Shown piece by piece: positions 33,685 to 42,591 of a stretch of 64,000 nucleotides of DNA. A program made the translations under genes and the position numbers. The stretch's first letter is position 1. Each line of letters begins with the position of its first letter. The DNA comes from an uncultured Lachnospiraceae bacterium (GTDB lineage Bacteria > Bacillota > Clostridia > Lachnospirales > Lachnospiraceae), in NCBI GenBank assembly GCA_910578085.1, contig CAJTPM010000003.1:1-64000 (forward strand), given 5' to 3'. The notes beneath the pieces were generated by a model. It searched no databases. It saw nothing but the letters and a program-made list of their open reading frames with translations, and was not told the origin of the DNA.

Positions 33685-34773
33685 ATGAAGAGCTTCAAAA
33701 CAAGATTGTGCAGCTTGGGTTTAGCGGCTGTGACGGCGGCAGGTTTCTTTATGGGAACGGCTGTGAATGTGCGGGCGGATGAGATTCCGGCCCAGGAGGT
33801 TCCGGCGCCGGAAGTCCCGATGATGAGAAGTGTTTACACGAATGAACCGGTGACGGAGGCACAGGCGGCGCTTCGTCCGATTGCGGCCATGATTCCCACC
33901 GATAAAAAGGCACAGCCTTCCTACGGAATCGGAAGTGCCGATGTATTATATGAGATCATGGAGGAGGGAAATATTTCCCGTCAGATGGCGATCATTCCCG
34001 GCTGGCAGAGCCTGCCCCAGATCGGTAATCTCAGAAGCTGCAGACTCTACTATATTCCGGTAGCGAAGGAGTGGGATCCTATTTTAGTCCACTTTGGCGG
34101 CGTGTTTTATATGCAGGGAACCATCGATGCCCCGGATATGAACAATCTTTCCGGTACTTCCGAGTATGGTGTGGGCGGCGACAGACCGGGTTCAGGGTAC
34201 TTTTTCCGGACAACCAACCTCAAGGCGCCTCATAATGCTTATATCACGGCGGAAGGCATTCAGAAGGCCTGTGCGGAGTTAGGCTATCAGACGACGATCA
34301 GAGAACAATACTACAACAATAAACATTTCACTTTTGCGGAAGGCGTGAATACGTTAGAACAGTACGGCGGACAGGCGGCGACGGCGAATGTCATCGATCT
34401 GGCGGAAGTTTTCAGCTATACAAAAAGCTCGCTGCAGTATGATCCGAATTCCGGACTGTATCTGAAAAGTCTTCACGGCAAACCGCAGACGGACGCGCTG
34501 ACCGGCGCGCAGCTTGCTTTTGCAAATGTGATCGTGCAGAATACCAACTGGGCGTATGTGGATGAGAAAGGCTATCTGGCTTTCCAGATGATAGACAATA
34601 CACACGATGGCTATTACTTCACAAAGGGCAAAGCGATCCACATCAGATGGGAGAAGACAAGCGATTACGAGCCCACCAGATATTATGACGACAACGGCAA
34701 TGAGATACAGCTCAACACCGGGAAGACCTATATAGCTGTTGCCCAGGCCGGGAAGCAGGTGAAATTTCGGTAA
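33685..34773 (+). CDS. exported DUF3048 (YerB-like) protein
   Basis: 362 residues. Signal peptide at 1-31 (FKTRLCSLGLAAVTAAGFF, cleavage near VRA-DE). The mature part starts with a short Pro-Glu spacer, then AALRPIAAMIPTDKKAQPSYGIGSADVLYEIMEEG and later IGNLRSCRLYYIPVAKEWDPILVHFGG, both diagnostic of DUF3048. It acts outside the membrane; role unknown. AAAAGGAG precedes the ATG. Confidence 0.88.
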   Translation: MKSFKTRLCSLGLAAVTAAGFFMGTAVNVRADEIPAQEVPAPEVPMMRSVYTNEPVTEAQAALRPIAAMIPTDKKAQPSYGIGSADVLYEIMEEGNISRQMAIIPGWQSLPQIGNLRSCRLYYIPVAKEWDPILVHFGGVFYMQGTIDAPDMNNLSGTSEYGVGGDRPGSGYFFRTTNLKAPHNAYITAEGIQKACAELGYQTTIREQYYNNKHFTFAEGVNTLEQYGGQAATANVIDLAEVFSYTKSSLQYDPNSGLYLKSLHGKPQTDALTGAQLAFANVIVQNTNWAYVDEKGYLAFQMIDNTHDGYYFTKGKAIHIRWEKTSDYEPTRYYDDNGNEIQLNTGKTYIAVAQAGKQVKFR

Positions 34774-34878
34774 GCGGCACTCCATGAAACATGCAGATAA
34801 GCATCGTCATAAAACAGAAAACATATAATACGAAGATAAGCGGTATTGCAGAGCGGAACGAAAGGGGAGAAGAGCGCT

Positions 34879-35862
34879 TTGATCTATAAATGTAAAAATT
34901 GCGGCGGTAACGTGGTGTACCATCCAGATAAGAAAATGATGTACTGTCCCCATTGTGACGGAACAGACAGCGAGGAAGAAGTAAAATCCTCTGTGGTAAC
35001 GGAGTGCGCAAGCTGCGGGGCGCCCATGGAGCTCTCCTCCTATACCTCCGCCTGTAAATGTGAACACTGCGGTTCCTATACGATCGTGGAGGAGAGGGTG
35101 GGGGGAGAGTTTGCCCCCCATTTGATCATGCCCTTCAAAATATCCAGAGAGGGAGCGGTAAAGCTCCTGGAAAAGGAGTTTCAAAACAGATTTTTTACAC
35201 CGGCGACTTTTCTTTCAGCGGCCACGTTGGAGGGGATGGAGGGGATCTATGTCCCCTTTTTCCTGTACGATTATCTGGCCACATTTGACTATGCGGGGAC
35301 AGGGACGAAGGTGAGAAGCTGGCGAAGCGGCAACACGGAATATGTGGAAACTTCCTATTTCCGTGTGGAGCGGAATATGGATATTGATTTTGATAAAATT
35401 CCGGTGGATGCTTCCATCAATATGGACGACCAGAAAATGGATCTGTTGGAGCCATTTGATGGGAAGGCACTGGAAGCATTTCAGAAGAAATATATGTCCG
35501 GGTTTCAGGCGGAGAGATACAGTGAGGGGCTGATGGAGCTGGAGCCCAGAGCCCAGGAGAAGGCCAGAAGGGATTCGGAGGAACTTCTGCGGGAGAGCCT
35601 CTCCGGCTATACGACGCTGCGGGCGGACAGAAAGCATCTGAATTTACAGAGACAGACGGCAAACTATGCACTTCTGCCGGTCTGGGTATACTATTACAAC
35701 TATCACGGACAGAGATATACATATTATATTAACGGACAAAGTGGAAAGATTCTGGGAAAGACACCCATATCCAAAGGAAAGATGTTCGCTTACGGCGGCG
35801 GGCTTTGGGCTTTCCTGTTTACCATGATGCTGCTTGTCAAAATGATACTGGAGGTGCTCTGA
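34879..35862 (+). CDS. zinc-ribbon membrane protein
   Basis: The preferred start is the TTG at 34879, which has AAGGGGAGAAG upstream; an ATG at 34846 lacks a ribosome binding site. Two zinc ribbons at the N-terminus: YKCKNCGG...YCPHCDG and CASCGAP...CEHCGS. A middle domain of unknown fold contains many aromatic residues, and there is a single membrane helix at the C-terminus (GLWAFLFTMMLLVKMILEVL). So it is a cytosolic sensor or assembly factor tethered to the membrane. Its stop is directly before the TPM gene, suggesting they work together. Confidence 0.75.
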   Translation: MIYKCKNCGGNVVYHPDKKMMYCPHCDGTDSEEEVKSSVVTECASCGAPMELSSYTSACKCEHCGSYTIVEERVGGEFAPHLIMPFKISREGAVKLLEKEFQNRFFTPATFLSAATLEGMEGIYVPFFLYDYLATFDYAGTGTKVRSWRSGNTEYVETSYFRVERNMDIDFDKIPVDASINMDDQKMDLLEPFDGKALEAFQKKYMSGFQAERYSEGLMELEPRAQEKARRDSEELLRESLSGYTTLRADRKHLNLQRQTANYALLPVWVYYYNYHGQRYTYYINGQSGKILGKTPISKGKMFAYGGGLWAFLFTMMLLVKMILEVL

Positions 35863-35863
35863 G

Positions 35864-36748
35864 ATGAAGAGATTTTTGAAACGGTTTAAAATCTGCCTGT
35901 TGATTCTCGGGGTGCTGGCGGCGTTTTACTTTATCCTGACAGGTATCCACAGCCTCACAGGCAGTATGAGAAATGGGGAAAGGCAGAATACAGAGTGTAC
36001 GACGAAGGAGCGGGTGTTTGATCAGGCGGATGTGCTCTCTGATGAGGAGGAGGAGAAACTGCGGAAACTGATTGCAAAGAGAGAGAAGCAGACAGGCTGC
36101 GATATTGTGCTGGTGACGCTTGATGAGTCGCTGCGGGATTACGCTTATGAGCGGCAGGATTATGCAGCCACGGAAAAGTATGTCATGATCTATGCGGACG
36201 ATTTTTATGATGAGCATCTGTTTGGGTATGATAAACCCAAAGGAAACGGTGTGCTCTTTCTGGATAATCTGTACCGGGAGGACGACGGGTATGCATACAG
36301 TTGGTTTTGTACCACGGGAAAGGCAGAGGAAAAGTACACAAATGCCATGATCGACCATCTGCTGGAGAAGAGTTACCGATGGAGTAAGATCAGCCCCTAT
36401 CACGGATACAAAGCCTGCATCAACCAGTTTTATCACGATATGAACGGGTTTGGCCTGATCAGTATCAATTTTTCAGTGCCTATTCTGTTGGCAGTCTCTC
36501 TTGTTATGGCGGTATTGTTTGTGGTGACGAACACGGGCTCCGAGGCAGGCGGGAAGACAACGTCAGCGAATACTTATGTGAAGGGCGGCAAGGTGAAGAT
36601 GAATCACAGGGAGGACCGCTTTATCAGAAAGAATGTGGTACAGCACAGGATTCAGACAAACAGTGGCGGTGGAGGCCGAAGCGGCGGCGGAGGTCATCAT
36701 GTTTCCAGCGGCGGCGTATCCCACGGCGGCGGAGGCCACAGGCACTGA
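35864..36748 (+). CDS. TPM-domain membrane protein
   Basis: 294 residues. An N-terminal membrane anchor (CLLILGVLAAFYFILTGI) is followed by a TPM domain (VFDQADVLSDEEEEKLRKLI... GCDIVLVTLDES), found in YgcG-type proteins and plant photosystem assembly factors. A second membrane helix (IPILLAVSLVMAVLFVV-like, about 205-225) is followed by a Gly/His/Ser-rich tail GGGGRSGGGGHHV and GGGGHRH. Tails like this end many YgcG proteins. It starts one base after the zinc-ribbon gene, with GGAGG in its last codons. Confidence 0.85.
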   Translation: MKRFLKRFKICLLILGVLAAFYFILTGIHSLTGSMRNGERQNTECTTKERVFDQADVLSDEEEEKLRKLIAKREKQTGCDIVLVTLDESLRDYAYERQDYAATEKYVMIYADDFYDEHLFGYDKPKGNGVLFLDNLYREDDGYAYSWFCTTGKAEEKYTNAMIDHLLEKSYRWSKISPYHGYKACINQFYHDMNGFGLISINFSVPILLAVSLVMAVLFVVTNTGSEAGGKTTSANTYVKGGKVKMNHREDRFIRKNVVQHRIQTNSGGGGRSGGGGHHVSSGGVSHGGGGHRH

Positions 36749-36811
36749 GCAACCCTTTTTCCTGGAAACCAGGATTCAGAATCGGATTATGAAACCGGTA
36801 AATTAGCGGTC

Positions 36812-36852
36812 GAAATTCCCTGTTCCACCGAACAGCGGGGAATTTCCCCGCT
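36812..36852 (+). terminator. palindrome after the TPM gene
   Basis: AGCGGGGAA (36834-36842) pairs with TTCCCCGCT (36844-36852); an alternative longer fold joins GAAATTCCC (about 36811-36819) to GGGGAATTTC. It ends with ATTCATTAT rather than a T run, so terminator strength is uncertain. Confidence 0.4.
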
Positions 36853-36857
36853 ATTCA

Positions 36858-37187
36858 TTATACAACTGAAGGAAGATCTGATAAAGAACGATCTGAAACT
36901 GTGCGAAGGGATTTTTTGATATTCTCATTCAGTTCTCTTTTTTCTGGGATGAACATTTTTACTTCCGCCACATTCACTGCGCTGTCAAATGGGAAGCTGT
37001 CAGCGGAATTATCCTTCCTGCGTCTGCCTGCAATCAGCTCCTGAACTTTTTGGAACACTTCTTCGGAAATGATGGCTTCGTGGGTATTTTCCACACGATG
37101 GGAGCAGACCTGCCGGAACGAAAAATCGTTGTGTATTCGGTTCAAGTGGCGAAGCGGCAATGCTGGCAATCTATAAAATCCTGCCAT
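36858..37187 (-). pseudogene. large serine recombinase remnant
   Basis: RVENTHEAIISEEVFQKVQELIAGRRRK is the signature that closes the 'recombinase' domain of large serine integrases of the Tn4451/TnpX kind. The catalytic N-terminal resolvase domain is absent, and the zinc-ribbon and coiled-coil that normally follow are replaced by unrelated text. Only about 30 residues are recognisable, so it is a fragment of a decayed integrative element. Confidence 0.6.
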
Positions 37188-37735
37188 TTGGATTTTCTTT
37201 ACCGCTTCATTCAGTTTTCAGGGACAGCAGCCATTGTGTGCCGCTGCGCTCGGAAACCAGCTTATCCCCATCGTCTATAACCATGACCATGTCAAGGTCT
37301 GCACCTGTTTCCAAAAGCCGGGGTTTTACCGTATCGTCCAGCCCGTCTTCGGCGGTCTGGTAAATCACATTGAATGGTTCCGGCGGTTTCATGTTGGGAA
37401 GCGGTCGGCGTATCATTTTCAAGGTTTTTTCCCTCTGTATGCCCCTTTGGAGATGGCGGCAGTCTATGACCTGCTTTATAAAAATGAATGCCAGAACTGG
37501 CGCAACAAAATAAACCGGGTAAAAAATACAGGCTGCCTTTACTGACTTTAAGAAAGAAGCCTTACAGAGAAAAAAGGCTGTAAAAACAGGAACAGCCAGC
37601 CCGAAAGAATTTACGGACTGGCTGTATCAGCAGAGTAATGTTATTGTGCCGCTGACCGAATACTAAATTTTTTTCTCGCTGTAAGTTTTCTGTGACATTT
37701 GGTTGATACTATAAAAAGAAAAAGGATGTGATACT
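37188..37735. other. decayed mobile-element DNA
   Basis: No intact gene. On the plus strand, joining two frames near 37525-37545 gives YDLLYKNECQNWRNKINRVKN, then AAFTDFKKEALQRKKAVK, and TASPKEFTDWLYQQSNVI ending at a TAA about 37666. That reads like a real protein tail broken by a frameshift. On the minus strand 37207-37422 is open with PRLLETGADLDMVMVIDDGDK, which may also be an element gene fragment. I do not recognise either family. Confidence 0.45.
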
Positions 37736-38419
37736 ATGCGAATACTGGTTGTTGAAGATGACCAGCTTTTGAATAAGACATTAAGCTATAATCTGTCGGC
37801 TGTCGGATATTCCGTGGATGGGGCTATGTCAAAGGCAGTTGCCATAAGATTTCTTGAAAAACAGGATTATGATTTAATTGTTTTGGATGTTAATCTGCCG
37901 GATGGGAACGGATTTGATATATGCCGTGAGGTAAAAGAACACCGTCCCGATACCGCCGTGATTTTTCTAACTGCCAATGATATGGAAAGCGATATGCTGA
38001 AAGGATTTGAGTTGGGCGCAGATGATTATGTAACAAAGCCCTTTCCTGTCAGCGTGTTCCAAAAGAAAGTATCTGCTTTACTGAACCGCATTTCAGCACA
38101 ATCCGGCGGCGATTTCTACGATGACGGGAATTTATATATCAATTTTTCCGAACTATCAGCATGTCTTGCAGGACAGCCGATTACCCTTACATCGTTGGAA
38201 TATCGTTTGTTAAAAGTGCTGACAAAAAATTCTCAAACTGTCCTGACCCGTCAGGTATTGCTTGAAAAGCTGTGGGATGCAGATGAAAATTATGTGGATG
38301 AACACGCACTTACCACAACGATCAGCCGCATCCGCAGTAAAATTGAAACGAACCGCCATTCCTACATCAAAACCGTTTACGGCATGGGCTATATGTGGAT
38401 TGGAGGAGTGCAAAAATGA
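37736..38419 (+). CDS. OmpR-family response regulator
   Basis: 227 residues. Receiver: VVEDDQLLNKT, phospho-acceptor Asp in LIVLDVNLPDGNG (about 51), conserved Lys in DDYVTKPFPVSVF. C-terminal winged helix: PITLTSLEYRLLKVLTKNSQTVLTRQVLLEKLWD and TVYGMGYMWIG. It overlaps the sensor kinase by 4 bp (ATGA). This type usually controls an adjacent ABC exporter, which is broken here. Confidence 0.92.
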   Translation: MRILVVEDDQLLNKTLSYNLSAVGYSVDGAMSKAVAIRFLEKQDYDLIVLDVNLPDGNGFDICREVKEHRPDTAVIFLTANDMESDMLKGFELGADDYVTKPFPVSVFQKKVSALLNRISAQSGGDFYDDGNLYINFSELSACLAGQPITLTSLEYRLLKVLTKNSQTVLTRQVLLEKLWDADENYVDEHALTTTISRIRSKIETNRHSYIKTVYGMGYMWIGGVQK

Positions 38420-39447
38420 TTTCAAAAAAACTCTCCTTAAATAAGGTCTGCATAGTACTGGCAACCACCATTTTACTTTTATCCGTTGTCATGTTTTCGG
38501 TTCTATATATCCTGACCAGAGAAATGTCTGTGGTATTTTGCGGCATGGTGTTCTGTCTGCTTTTTCTACTTTGTGTTACTGCTTTTGTGATGCTGGTACG
38601 GCGAAAGCTGACTTTGTTTTCTGAAATGCTTTGCTGTACCTTAGACGAAATGATGAATGGAAAAATAGATATATCGCAGGTTGCCGAAGAAGAAAGCTTA
38701 TTTTACAAAATCAATCATCGGCTGGTGCGTCTTTATGAGGTTATGCAGGAAAGCAAAAACAGCGTTGCCAGTGAACGAGCTGACTTACAGGAATTGATTT
38801 CCGATATTTCTCATCAGGTAAAAACACCGATAGCAAACTTAAAAATGGTAAATGCCACCTTATTAGAACAAGAAGTGACACAGGATAAACAGCGGGAATT
38901 TCTGCTTGCCAGTGGCACACAGCTTGATAAACTGGATTTCTTAATGCAGGCTATGATAAAAACTTCCCGGCTTGAAACTGGTGTTATCTCACTTGAAAAG
39001 AAACAGCAGCCAATCTATGATACTCTTGCTATGGCTCTGGGCGGTATCTTTCTGAACGCTGAAAGAAAGCACATACAAGTTGAAGTAAACTGCCCTGAAA
39101 CATTGGCTGTTTCCCATGACCGCAAATGGACAGCAGAAGCCTTATTTAACATATTGGATAATGCAGTTAAGTACACGCCGGAGTACGGTTCTGTTTGTGT
39201 TTTTGTTGAAAGCTGGGAAATGCACCTGAAAGTCAGCATTACCGATACCGGCAAAGGTATTCCCGAAAACCAGCAGGGAGCAATTTTTAGGCGCTTTTAT
39301 CGGGAAGAAGATGTCCACGATATAGAGGGAATCGGCATTGGGCTGTATCTTGCAAGGGAAATTATCAGCTTACAGGGTGGTTATATACAAGTAACTTCTC
39401 AAGTAGGAACAGGCTCAACATTCTCGGTTTTTCTTCCCCATGAATAA
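38416..39447 (+). CDS. sensor histidine kinase
   Basis: 343 residues from the ATG at 38416 (GGAGGAG upstream). Two membrane segments (about 14-34 and 40-62) with almost no loop between them, then HisKA with His133 in ISDISHQVKTPIANLKM, and an HATPase domain with LFNILDNAVKYTPE, DTGKGIP and GIGIGLYLARE. Short-loop kinases of this shape often sense through a partner ABC transporter of the Bce type; the partner is only a stump downstream. Product and response regulator are intact. Confidence 0.9.
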   Translation: MISKKLSLNKVCIVLATTILLLSVVMFSVLYILTREMSVVFCGMVFCLLFLLCVTAFVMLVRRKLTLFSEMLCCTLDEMMNGKIDISQVAEEESLFYKINHRLVRLYEVMQESKNSVASERADLQELISDISHQVKTPIANLKMVNATLLEQEVTQDKQREFLLASGTQLDKLDFLMQAMIKTSRLETGVISLEKKQQPIYDTLAMALGGIFLNAERKHIQVEVNCPETLAVSHDRKWTAEALFNILDNAVKYTPEYGSVCVFVESWEMHLKVSITDTGKGIPENQQGAIFRRFYREEDVHDIEGIGIGLYLAREIISLQGGYIQVTSQVGTGSTFSVFLPHE

Positions 39448-39566
39448 CCTGTTTTTTGAAATATCACAGGATTGTGACATTTCAGGGTAATTTACTATGT
39501 TGGCTGTGACATTTCTGTGAGGATTGCCCTTTATAATGAAGCCATCACAAGAAAGGATGGTGTAAC

Positions 39567-40249
39567 TCTTACGGACAATACCCAACCCGTTTCTACATCC
39601 AACTGGTTAGTATTGATGTTGACAAGATAAAAGACTATATAACAGAAAAGGGAATGGACCATGAGGGCTTTTGTCAAGGTCAATACGGTCTGATAGCCTG
39701 TGATAATCCAGGGCTGTTTCCAGATAATATGACACTTCATTTTCAAACTGGTCAGTTAAACCAATATGAGGTTATTCCAAATGATAAAACAATGGAAATT
39801 CCTATTGGCGGTTTTCTTCCCGGCAGTTATTACGGCGGATTAAGCTCTGATGCGCCTTATGTCTTTGTTAGTGATGCCGGTATGGAGAAACTTGCTCCCG
39901 AAGCATATATTTCGTCACTTGGAATTGATATCACTGCCTCAAACGAAAAAATGGTGCTTTCTGATATTCGTGAACTCTGCAATCAGTCGGGCAAAATCTC
40001 TATAATTTCAAAAGCTGAATTGACAGAGGGGTTACATTCCGCCAAAATCACACTCTACACATTAGGCGGTGGAATTGCTTTCGTTCTGGCTTTTATCGGC
40101 GTTCTTAATTTTGCGCAGTTTTCAGTTACCCGGTTTGGATGTTGTTTATCATTATAGTTGTTCTGACTGCTTTTTGTTGGTTGGTTCCCTTACCATTTGT
40201 AAATCGTATGATGAAGAAATCAACTGTTGAAAGATTGCGTCAGAATTAA
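39567..40249 (+). pseudogene. ABC transporter permease (FtsX-like) stump
   Basis: From YGQYPTRFYIQLVSIDVDKIKDYI through 40145 the frame encodes an extracellular permease domain and one helix (TLGGGIAFVLAFIGVLNFAQF). The frame then changes, and MLFIIIVVLTAFCWLVPLPF followed by MMKKSTVERLRQN and TAA at 40247 is the final helix and tail of such a permease. The ATPase gene, the permease N-terminus and the helices between are missing. A ribosome binding site (GAAAGGATGG, 39551-39560) remains but now leads into the middle of the gene. Confidence 0.72.
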
Positions 40250-40261
40250 ATTCTTATGCAG

Positions 40262-40315
40262 CAAAACACCGGATACAAGCTATTATTTGATTGCTGCATC
40301 CGGTGTTTTGTTTTG
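40262..40315 (+). terminator. strong intrinsic terminator
   Basis: CAAAACACCGGAT (40262-40274) pairs with ATCCGGTGTTTTG (40298-40310), followed by TTTTG. It closes the transporter stump transcript and separates it from the vanG-type cluster. Confidence 0.85.
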
Positions 40316-40503
40316 AAGTTATGTTTAAGCGTGGGTTCATCATATTTGGTGTGGTATCTTTAACTATGGGAAACTCTGTTTTCCCATTTGGAAACCGCCA
40401 AATTATCTGGCAGGAGGCAAAAAATAGCTGAAAAAGCCGGATCTGGAAACAATCGTGGAGGCGCTGCATAACGCAATTTACCATCTGCACCGGAAAATAT
40501 CCC

Positions 40504-40532
40504 TTGTAACGCCGGATATTTTCTGCTATATT
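40504..40532 (+). promoter_or_regulatory. promoter of vanRS
   Basis: TTGTAA (40504-40509), 17 bases, TATATT (40527-40532), 41 bases before the vanR start codon. Region 40316-40503 to its left holds no gene that I can support; a short open stretch (LETIVEALHNAIYHLHRK) may be debris. Confidence 0.55.
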
Positions 40533-40573
40533 TACATAAAAATACTGGACAGAAACGAAATGCAGGTACTTTT

Positions 40574-41275
40574 ATGAGTGAAAAAGTCTTAATCGTGGAT
40601 GACGAAAAAGAAATAGCGGATTTAATCGAGATCTATCTGAAAAATGACGGATATACCGTATATAAATTCTATAATGGCAGGGATGCCCTGAAATGTATCG
40701 AAGAAACAGCGCCGGATCTGGCGGTGATAGATGTGATGCTGCCCGATATCGACGGCTTTCGGCTTTGCCAGAAGATAAGGGAGCAGTTTTATTTTCCCAT
40801 CATCATGCTTACCGCGAAAATAGCGGATGAGGATAAGATTATGGGGCTGACGATGGGGGCGGATGACTATATCACAAAGCCGTTTAATCCGTTGGAGGTA
40901 GCAGCCAGGGTAAAAACCCAGTTGAGGCGGTATATGCGTTATAATAACCAGGCTGGGAAAAGGACAGAGGAAACGGAAGAACATGATATCCGGGGTTTGC
41001 TGATCAACAGAGATACGCACAAGTGCAGCCTGTATGGAAAAGAGTTGCAGCTTACGCCGATTGAGTTCGGAATTTTGTGGTATCTTTGCGAACATCAGGG
41101 CACGGTGGTGCCGTCAGAGGAACTGTTCGAGGCAGTATGGGGTGAAAAGTATCTGGACAATAATAATACGGTCATGGCCCACATAGCCAGACTGCGGGAG
41201 AAGTTACATGAATCGGCGAAAAAACCGAAATTTATTGTAAATGTATGGGGAGTTGGCTATACCATTGAAAAATAA
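40574..41275 (+). CDS. vanR: VanR-type response regulator
   Basis: 233 residues. VLIVDDEKEIADLIEIYLKNDGYTV, phospho-acceptor Asp in AVIDVMLPDIDGF (about 53), and Lys in DDYITKPFNPLEVAARVKTQLRRY are the VanR pattern; the OmpR-type winged helix ends in NVWGVGYTIEK. In vanG-type clusters it activates the resistance genes when phosphorylated by VanS. The kinase gene starts inside its last 35 bases. Confidence 0.88.
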   Translation: MSEKVLIVDDEKEIADLIEIYLKNDGYTVYKFYNGRDALKCIEETAPDLAVIDVMLPDIDGFRLCQKIREQFYFPIIMLTAKIADEDKIMGLTMGADDYITKPFNPLEVAARVKTQLRRYMRYNNQAGKRTEETEEHDIRGLLINRDTHKCSLYGKELQLTPIEFGILWYLCEHQGTVVPSEELFEAVWGEKYLDNNNTVMAHIARLREKLHESAKKPKFIVNVWGVGYTIEK

Positions 41276-42398
41276 AACATTTCACAGGACAGATGAGTTC
41301 AGACAGCTTAAGACGAAGTTTTTTTTAAGCGCCATGGGGATGGCTGCTTTTGCGGCGGGCTGCATTTTTTTACTGTACGCCCTGATTTTGAGAGGAAGGT
41401 TTGCGGACTGGATCGTGGCGCTAAATCAGAAGGCTTTCAGGCTGGATTATACTGCTGCAAGGACTTTGTATCAATGGACATTGCGTAACCAGATAGGACT
41501 GGTATTTACGGTCGGAGTGGTGTTTGCGTTTTTTATTACATTCCGCATTTACTTAAACTGGTTTACAAAATATTTTAAGGAGATCAATCGGGGTATTGAA
41601 GAGATAGGAAATGAAAACGGTGGGGAGGTGTCCCTGCCGCCGGAACTTTCTGCTGCGGAAAAGAAGATAAATGAATTAAAGCATAACCTTGAAAAACAGA
41701 AGCTTGATATGAAACTGGCAGAGCAGCAGAAAAATGATATGGTAATGTATCTGGCCCATGATCTGAAAACGCCTCTTGCCTCTGTGATCGGCTATCTGAA
41801 TCTGCTGCATGATGAGGAACAGATTTCGGAGGAGTTGAGACAAAAATACCTTTCTGTAACTTTGGATAAGGCCGAGCGGTTGGAAGACCTGATCAATGAA
41901 TTTTTTGATATAGCAAAGTTTAACCTGTCAGATATTACGCTGCAGTATACGTGGGTAAGCCTGACAAGGCTGCTTGAAATGCTTCTGTATGAATTTCAGC
42001 CGATGTTACGGGAGAAGAATCTGGACTGTAAACTTATGGTTCCGGAGGACATTATGTTAAGATGTGATGCGAATAAAATGGAACGTGTATTTGATAATAT
42101 TCTGAAAAATGCGATTCTTTACAGTTTTGAAGGGACTGCTATAGACGTTGCGGCTGCCCGGCAGGGAGAAAACATCGTCATTACGTTTACAAACCGCGGC
42201 GATACCATTCCGGAGGAAAAACTGGAACAGATATTTGAACAGTTCTACAGGCTTGATAGTTCCAGAAGTACAGGAAGCGGCGGGGCAGGTCTGGGCCTGG
42301 CCATAGCAAAACAGATCATTGAGCGTCACAACGGATCGATTATGGCGAGAAGCGAAAATGAGACGGTTGAGTTTAAAGTCACCTTGCCGATTTCGTAG
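41241..42398 (+). CDS. vanS: VanS-type sensor histidine kinase
   Basis: 385 residues from the ATG at 41241, inside vanR. A TTG at 41265 (overlap of 11 bp, starting LKNKTFHRTDEF) is an equally possible start. Two membrane segments at about 32-52 and 90-110 flank a short external loop of about 35 residues. HisKA carries His173 in VMYLAHDLKTPLASVIGYL; the ATPase domain has NILKNAILYS and GSGGAGLGLAIAKQI. It senses glycopeptide or envelope stress. A terminator follows, so vanW and later genes need another promoter or readthrough. Confidence 0.88.
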   Translation: MYGELAIPLKNKTFHRTDEFRQLKTKFFLSAMGMAAFAAGCIFLLYALILRGRFADWIVALNQKAFRLDYTAARTLYQWTLRNQIGLVFTVGVVFAFFITFRIYLNWFTKYFKEINRGIEEIGNENGGEVSLPPELSAAEKKINELKHNLEKQKLDMKLAEQQKNDMVMYLAHDLKTPLASVIGYLNLLHDEEQISEELRQKYLSVTLDKAERLEDLINEFFDIAKFNLSDITLQYTWVSLTRLLEMLLYEFQPMLREKNLDCKLMVPEDIMLRCDANKMERVFDNILKNAILYSFEGTAIDVAAARQGENIVITFTNRGDTIPEEKLEQIFEQFYRLDSSRSTGSGGAGLGLAIAKQIIERHNGSIMARSENETVEFKVTLPIS

Positions 42399-42458
42399 GT
42401 AAATTGTAAGAAATTCTGCAGCAAATCATAAGGATACTTTGGGTGTAAACGAATAAAC

Positions 42459-42509
42459 AGCACTCCTGTTACTGGTACAATAACAGTGCCGGAAACAGGA
42501 GTGCTTTTA
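42459..42509 (+). terminator. terminator between vanS and vanW
   Basis: AGCACTCCTGTT (42459-42470) pairs perfectly with AACAGGAGTGCT (42494-42505), followed by TTTAT. The stem is strong and the T run short. It splits the cluster into a regulatory and a structural transcript, as in known vanG operons. No clear sigma-A promoter was found between it and vanW. Confidence 0.75.
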
Positions 42510-42591
42510 TGATGCGCAGGTCCGCACAGGGAAATTTGGCAAAAGCCGGTATCTGTTGTCCGGTAAAAAGAGGAGAGGAGGGACTGTTCTC

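Noticed and set aside
37234..37545. Plus-strand 103-codon frame in the eroded element
   Set aside because: Only its last part joins, through a frameshift, to protein-like sequence; taken as decayed DNA rather than a gene.
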